From assembly GCA_021545665.1 (NCBI GenBank), contig JAJRTX010000247.1, positions 1-10,642 on the forward strand: a stretch of 10,642 nucleotides of DNA, read 5' to 3'. The DNA is from Zetaproteobacteria bacterium (GTDB lineage: Bacteria > Pseudomonadota > Zetaproteobacteria > Mariprofundales > Mariprofundaceae). The notes beneath the pieces were generated by a model. That model ran no database searches, had not been told where the DNA came from, and worked only from the letters and a program-made list of their open reading frames with translations. This document shows positions 6,986 to 10,642 of this stretch, piece by piece. Position 1 is the first letter of the stretch. The number at the start of each line of letters is the position of its first letter. The position numbers and the translations under genes are program-made.

Positions 6986-7543
6986 CTAAAACATGCCTAG
7001 TTGCAGGCGTGCTTCATCAGACATCATGGTACGGTCCCATGGTGGATCAAAAGTCAGTTCGACATGTACATCAGTGACATTTTTTACACTGGCGGCTTTG
7101 CTGCGCACATCTTCCACAATGAATGGGCCCATACCACAGCCGGGCGCAGTCAGGGTCATAATGACAGTCACCTTGCCCCCAACTTCACCACTGTCGGCGA
7201 CAAGGCAATTGTAGATCAAACCCAGATCAACGATATTGACAGGAATTTCGGGGTCGTAGCAGGTTTTTAATACTTCCCAGACTTCATCAATATTAACCGG
7301 GCCGTTTGCATCCGGGTGAATATCAGTATCTGCCTGCTCGGGCGCGCGTTCATGCAGGCCAAGGGCATCAGCATCCTTGCCTTCAATGCGAACCAGATTG
7401 CTGTTGACACTAACCGTGTATGAGCCACCCAGTTCCTGCACAATATGCACTTCCGAGCCCTCCGGAATGGTGACGGGAGTACCGAGTGGAATCAGCGCTG
7501 CATCCACATCACGCCTTATCGTAACTACTTGATCATGGGTCAC
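6986..7543 (-). CDS. sufT: SufT, Fe-S cluster maturation factor (MIP18/DUF59)
   Basis: This 185-residue cytoplasmic protein has an N-terminal SufT-specific part and a C-terminal MIP18/DUF59 domain. Residues 20-62 carry the long-form SufT pattern: LGTPVTIPEGSEV, then GGSYTV (39-44) and DADALG (57-62). The DUF59 part begins with DPEIPVNIVDLGLIY (97-111), contains the conserved Cys136 in TAPGCGMG, and ends with FDPPWDRTMMSDEARLQLG. SufT assists delivery of clusters to target proteins; in Staphylococcus it matters under high demand for Fe-S proteins. The start is GTG at 7541-7543: AAGGAG lies 5 bases upstream, and the only nearby ATG is out of frame. It lies 28 bases after sufU and 16 before nnrS, so the genes are probably co-transcribed. 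Confidence 0.92.
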   Translation of the reverse strand: MTHDQVVTIRRDVDAALIPLGTPVTIPEGSEVHIVQELGGSYTVSVNSNLVRIEGKDADALGLHERAPEQADTDIHPDANGPVNIDEVWEVLKTCYDPEIPVNIVDLGLIYNCLVADSGEVGGKVTVIMTLTAPGCGMGPFIVEDVRSKAASVKNVTDVHVELTFDPPWDRTMMSDEARLQLGMF

Positions 7544-7548
7544 ACTAA

Positions 7549-7554
7549 CTCCTT
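7549..7554 (-). promoter_or_regulatory. Ribosome binding site setting the GTG start of sufT
   Basis: On the minus strand AAGGAG lies 5 bases before the GTG at 7541-7543. This supports GTG over the out-of-frame ATG a few bases further in. Confidence 0.7.
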
Positions 7555-7571
7555 ATCTGCCCGGTTTGACA

Positions 7572-8027
7572 TTATTCGGTTTTGGCCGGTTCATCTGTAT
7601 TCTCAATGGCTGATTTCATGGTATGCCAGCATAAGGTTGCGCATTTGATGCGGCTTGGGAATTCGCGCACTCCACCCAGCACAGCCAGTTTGCCGAGCAC
7701 TTCTTCATCCGGTTCTTCATCCAGTTCCGAGGTCGCCATATGTTTGAAATTTTCAAACACCTGCTGGAACTCATCCGTACTTTTTCCCTTAAGCGCCTCA
7801 GTCATCAGCGAGGCAGAAGCAGTGGAAATAGCGCAGCCCTGACCTTCAAACTTCACATCTTCAATCACACCGTCGTCATTGATATTCAGGTAAATATGCA
7901 GCTGATCACCACACAGAGGGTTATAACCTTCGGCATCATGGCTGGCTGGATGCAACACACCATAATTGCGCGGCGATTTATTATGATCAACAATCACCTG
8001 TAAATATAAATCTCTCAAATCAAACAT
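7572..8027 (-). CDS. sufU: SufU, sulfur-accepting partner of SufS
   Basis: This 151-residue IscU-fold protein carries the SufU set Cys39, Asp41 (NPLCGD), Cys65 (GQGCAISTASASL) and Cys129 (IKCATLCWHT). In Bacillus SufU the equivalent residues hold a zinc ion, and the first Cys accepts sulfane sulfur from SufS. The extra 18-20 residues between the second and third Cys, here about 83-108 and acidic, separate SufU from scaffold IscU. The C-terminal segment FPSRIKCATLCWHT is also SufU-like. GAGG lies 6 bases before the ATG. It replaces SufE, which E. coli uses for the same step. It is separated from sufS by an unusual 181-base gap filled by a nested inverted repeat, whereas the other SUF genes are tightly packed. 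Confidence 0.93.
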   Translation of the reverse strand: MFDLRDLYLQVIVDHNKSPRNYGVLHPASHDAEGYNPLCGDQLHIYLNINDDGVIEDVKFEGQGCAISTASASLMTEALKGKSTDEFQQVFENFKHMATSELDEEPDEEVLGKLAVLGGVREFPSRIKCATLCWHTMKSAIENTDEPAKTE

Positions 8028-8035
8028 TTATAACC

Positions 8036-8208
8036 TCTTTCCCACCACAGAGCACACGAAGAGCATGAAGGTAATCCGGACGAGAATTTCTTCGGCCCCC
8101 AGGGAATATTCTCTTTCACAAGCGAAATTCACCTGATGTACTTCGCGACAAGGTGAATTGTGCTTGCACAAGAGAGGCCACCCTGGGGCGTTTTCGTGGT
8201 AAAAAAAA
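8036..8208. repeat. Nested inverted-repeat element between sufS and sufU
   Basis: The gap is built as concentric inverted repeats. Innermost: AATTCACCT (8126-8134) against AGGTGAATT (8151-8159), a perfect 9-base stem with a 16-base loop. Around it, imperfect pairing joins 8111-8123 to 8161-8175. Outside that, CCCCAGGG (8097-8104) pairs perfectly with CCCTGGGG (8181-8188). Near the ends, CACGAA (8054-8059) faces TTTTCGTG (8191-8198), and CCACCAC at the left mirrors GTGGT at the right. The left end, ACCACAGAGCACACGAAG, resembles the 'ACCACAGAG...CACGAAG' intergenic repeats I recall from many proteobacterial genomes. It ends at the sufS stop and contains no gene. Transcribed with the operon, it would fold into a long stem-loop. 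No obvious target duplication or T-run was seen. Confidence 0.7.
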
Positions 8209-9429
8209 TCATGTAAAAATTGCCTGTGCTTTTTTCAGGGCGGCAAACAGTGCATCTACTTCTTCAAAGGTATTGTATGCGGCAAAAGAAGCGCGAGCTG
8301 TTGCCGGTACGCCGAAATGCTGCATCACCGGCATAACGCAATGGTGACCGGCACGAATGGCCACGCCTTCGCGATCCAGAATGGTGCCCAGATCATGTGG
8401 ATGTACGCCATCCAGCGTAAAGGATAAAACAGTCGCCTTGTTTTTGGCCGTGCCGATCTGACGCAAACCGTCAAAAAGAACCGCCTGTTCGGTGGCATAA
8501 TTGAGCAGTCCCTGTTCGTGGCGGGCCAGTGCTGCAATGCCCTTATCCAGTAACCAGTCTACAGCAGCACCAAAACCAATCGTGCCGGCTATGTTTGGCG
8601 TGCCAGCCTCGAATTTATAAGGCAGTTCATTGTACTGTGTTTTTTCAAAGCTCACCATGAGAATCATATCACCGCCGCCCTGCCAGGGTGGCATAGCCTC
8701 AAGAATGGCTTCCTTGGCATACAGCAGTCCGATACCGGTCGGGCCATACATTTTGTGTGCGCTGGTGACATAGAAATCCACATCCAGGGCCTGCACATCC
8801 ACTTCGATATGAGCAATCGCCTGAGCGCCATCAACCAGTACTTTGGCACCGACCTGATGGGCTTTTTCTATAATCGTTTCAATCGGGTTGATCGTGCCCA
8901 GCGCATTGGACAGATGCACAATGCCAACCAGTTTGGTGCGCTCATTAAGCAGACCATCCAGCTGATCCATACACAGCTCACCGTCATCATTGATTGGCAA
9001 CACTTTCAGCGTAGCACCAACGCGTTCGCACAGCATTTGCCATGGCACGATATCGGAGTGATGCTCCATTTCGGAGATCAGCACCTCATCACCTGCACCG
9101 AGATTGGCTCCGCCCCAGCTGAAGGCAACCAGATTAATGGCTTCGGTAGTGCCACGTGTAAAGACAATCTCGCGCTTTGAAGCTGCATTCAGCAAAGCGC
9201 GCAACTTTTCCCGCGCCGCTTCATATTCAGCCGTTGCACGCTCCGATAGAGCATGCACGCCGCGATGAATATTGGCATTGTCCCGTTCATAGTAATGGGA
9301 AATTTTATCAATCACAGACTGCGGTTTTTGGGTGGTGGCGGCATTGTCCAGATAGGCCAGTGGTTTGCCGTACACCTGCTGATGTAAAACCGGGAATTCA
9401 GAACGGATCGAGCTTACATCAATACTCAT
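8209..9429 (-). CDS. sufS: SufS cysteine desulfurase
   Basis: This 406-residue PLP enzyme, the same length as E. coli SufS, removes sulfur from cysteine and passes it on as persulfide. Key residues keep the E. coli numbering: His123 stacks on PLP (EMEHHSD), Lys226 forms the Schiff base (TSAHKMYGP), Arg359 binds substrate, and Cys364 is the catalytic persulfide carrier (RAGHHC). The N-terminal LDNAATTQKP (27-36) and NIHRGVHALS (53-62) motifs are typical of type II desulfurases. The H-P-H-D motif at 343-346 corresponds to the region that in Bacillus SufS swaps a His onto the zinc of SufU, consistent with a SufU partner here. Its ATG overlaps the sufD stop by 4 bases (ATGA), so the two are translationally coupled. 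Confidence 0.96.
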   Translation of the reverse strand: MSIDVSSIRSEFPVLHQQVYGKPLAYLDNAATTQKPQSVIDKISHYYERDNANIHRGVHALSERATAEYEAAREKLRALLNAASKREIVFTRGTTEAINLVAFSWGGANLGAGDEVLISEMEHHSDIVPWQMLCERVGATLKVLPINDDGELCMDQLDGLLNERTKLVGIVHLSNALGTINPIETIIEKAHQVGAKVLVDGAQAIAHIEVDVQALDVDFYVTSAHKMYGPTGIGLLYAKEAILEAMPPWQGGGDMILMVSFEKTQYNELPYKFEAGTPNIAGTIGFGAAVDWLLDKGIAALARHEQGLLNYATEQAVLFDGLRQIGTAKNKATVLSFTLDGVHPHDLGTILDREGVAIRAGHHCVMPVMQHFGVPATARASFAAYNTFEEVDALFAALKKAQAIFT

Positions 9430-10642
9430 CCGAGTAGCCCATCCAGCTCGGAAATAGTGGGCAGCTTGGCAAAGGCAGCATGCTCGATAAAGCGGCGCAC
9501 CGCTTTAATATCGATACCCGTCAACACTTCATCAGCAAAGGCAAAGGTCAGCACCTGCCTGGCTTCTTCCTCAGATAAACCACGCGATTTTAGATAAAAC
9601 AGCTGATTTTCATCCAGCTGCCCGACGGTCGCGCCATGGGCGCATTTCACATCGTCGTTATAAATTTCCAGCTCGGGTTTGGTATCGATTTCTGCATGTT
9701 TGGAGAGTAGCAGATTGGCATTGGACTGGGCTGAATCGGTTTTGATCGCGCCCTCATGCACAACAATTTTACCGTTGAATACCGCTCTAGAGCGGCCATC
9801 AAGCACACTGCGATAATTTTCACGGCTGCTGCAATGCGGGGCGATATGATCAATGCGCGTATGATGATCGACATGCTGGCGGCCGCTGGAGACAAACAGG
9901 CCATTGAGTTCACATGCCGCACCAGCGCCTTCCAGCCTGATAACAATATCAGCCCGCGACAGCGCGCATCCCAGTTCAACGGAATGCAGTCTGTAAGAGC
10001 TGTCTTTGGCCTGGCGAACATCAACGCGGCCGATGTGGAACTGTTTCAGGCTTTCCTGCTGAATCCGGTAATGTTTAAGCGATGAACCCTGTTTTAAATG
10101 GCTGTAAGCGACCACGCTGGTCAGGCCTGGCTCTTCATCCAGACTGACAAAATGCTCAATCACAGTGGCTTGTGCACACTCACCCAGCATCAGGCCATGG
10201 CGCATGGCTGCGGTTTTACCCGCCGCATCAGCCTTGCCAATGTGCAATACATACAAGGGTTTATCCAGTTGCACATGATCGGCAATACACAGGCTAAAAC
10301 CATCAGCTGCGGTTGCCGAGTTCAGGGCATTGAGTCCATTAAATAAGGGTGCATCCGGATGCGGCTGCAATAAATCAGCGGCGAGTTCCGGCTGCTGCTG
10401 TAGCAAAGATTTTAGCGGCAACAGGGTTACACCTATCGGCATGGTGGAATCTTCGGGTTGAAAATGACCATTCACAAACACAATGCGGTAGGCATCCAGG
10501 GCGGAAATCGCGACCTGTTCTACAGTCGCTGCTTCTACTGTGGCAGCCCCGGTGGTCTGTTGCCAGTTTTCACCCAGCACCGTCTGCATGCGCGACAGAT
10601 CAGAATATTTCCAATCCTCATCCCGCTTGCCGGGCAGGCCAA
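9426..10642 (-). CDS. sufD: SufD, Fe-S scaffold subunit (start outside window)
   Basis: At least 404 residues are visible; the true start lies beyond the right edge. The frame is open to the edge, and codons before the ATG at 10589 read GLPGKRDEDWKYSDLSR, the conserved N-terminal 'R-x-E-x-W-K-Y' segment of SufD, so that ATG is internal. SufD works in the SufBC2D complex, in which SufC hydrolyses ATP and the SufB-SufD interface builds the cluster. The C-terminal beta-helix end shows EIYNDDVKCAHGATVG, the counterpart of E. coli SufD Cys358/His360; that His takes part in cluster assembly. It is followed by the helical tail with LDENQLFYLKSRGLS. The stop overlaps the sufS start by 4 bases. By analogy, sufB and sufC should lie just off the right edge. 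Confidence 0.95.
   Translation of the reverse strand, partial: GLPGKRDEDWKYSDLSRMQTVLGENWQQTTGAATVEAATVEQVAISALDAYRIVFVNGHFQPEDSTMPIGVTLLPLKSLLQQQPELAADLLQPHPDAPLFNGLNALNSATAADGFSLCIADHVQLDKPLYVLHIGKADAAGKTAAMRHGLMLGECAQATVIEHFVSLDEEPGLTSVVAYSHLKQGSSLKHYRIQQESLKQFHIGRVDVRQAKDSSYRLHSVELGCALSRADIVIRLEGAGAACELNGLFVSSGRQHVDHHTRIDHIAPHCSSRENYRSVLDGRSRAVFNGKIVVHEGAIKTDSAQSNANLLLSKHAEIDTKPELEIYNDDVKCAHGATVGQLDENQLFYLKSRGLSEEEARQVLTFAFADEVLTGIDIKAVRRFIEHAAFAKLPTISELDGLLG

Noticed and set aside
8028..8211. Intrinsic terminator between sufS and sufU
   Set aside because: On the minus strand the T-run precedes the stem-loop instead of following it, so the element is not a standard terminator for sufS.
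8755..9180. 141-codon plus-strand ORF opposite sufS
   Set aside because: It is antisense to conserved sufS codons and shows no family pattern of its own.

Overview
The window is chromosomal DNA from a Gram-negative bacterium, most likely a proteobacterium. The signs are a carbonic anhydrase close to E. coli Can, an adenosine-kinase-like PfkB protein, NnrS, and a SUF iron-sulfur cluster operon of the SufS-SufU-SufT kind. A zetaproteobacterium or an early-branching gammaproteobacterium would fit, but the sequence alone does not settle this. No phage, insertion-sequence transposase, CRISPR, tRNA or rRNA signature was recognised.

Layout, left to right. (1) Bases 1-90, minus strand: the first 30 codons of an AtpI/AtpZ-type ATP synthase accessory protein, so an F-type ATPase operon probably continues off the left edge. 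(2) 220-1362, minus: a major facilitator transporter of the HcaT-like group. (3) 1485-2170, plus: a possible 27-codon upstream ORF touching an unrecognised 200-residue membrane protein. (4) 2171-2492: a gene-free leader with a GC-rich inverted repeat. (5) 2493-4116, plus: a PfkB (adenosine-kinase-like) kinase and a type II beta-carbonic anhydrase that overlap, the second starting at TTG. (6) 4243-5043, minus, convergent: a TSUP (TauE/SafE) permease. (7) 5044-5447: about 400 AT-rich bases without a convincing gene. (8) 5448-10642, minus: a compact cluster read right to left as sufD (start outside the window), sufS, sufU, sufT, nnrS and a Rieske ferredoxin. Spacings in this cluster are a 4-base overlap, then 181, 28, 16 and 16 bases.

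How the genes fit together. SufS (desulfurase), SufU (sulfur acceptor), SufD (scaffold subunit) and SufT (maturation factor) form an Fe-S assembly pathway; sufB and sufC are expected just beyond the right edge. NnrS, linked in other bacteria to nitric oxide stress, and a small Rieske protein lie downstream in the same apparent transcription unit. This suggests that cluster assembly or repair is tied to nitrosative or oxidative stress.

The least expected structure is a roughly 170-base nested inverted repeat that fills the sufS-sufU gap. It looks like a non-coding, MITE-like or hairpin repeat inserted inside the operon. No clearly undescribed multi-gene system was found; the best leads are this element, the suf-nnrS-Rieske arrangement and the unrecognised membrane protein.
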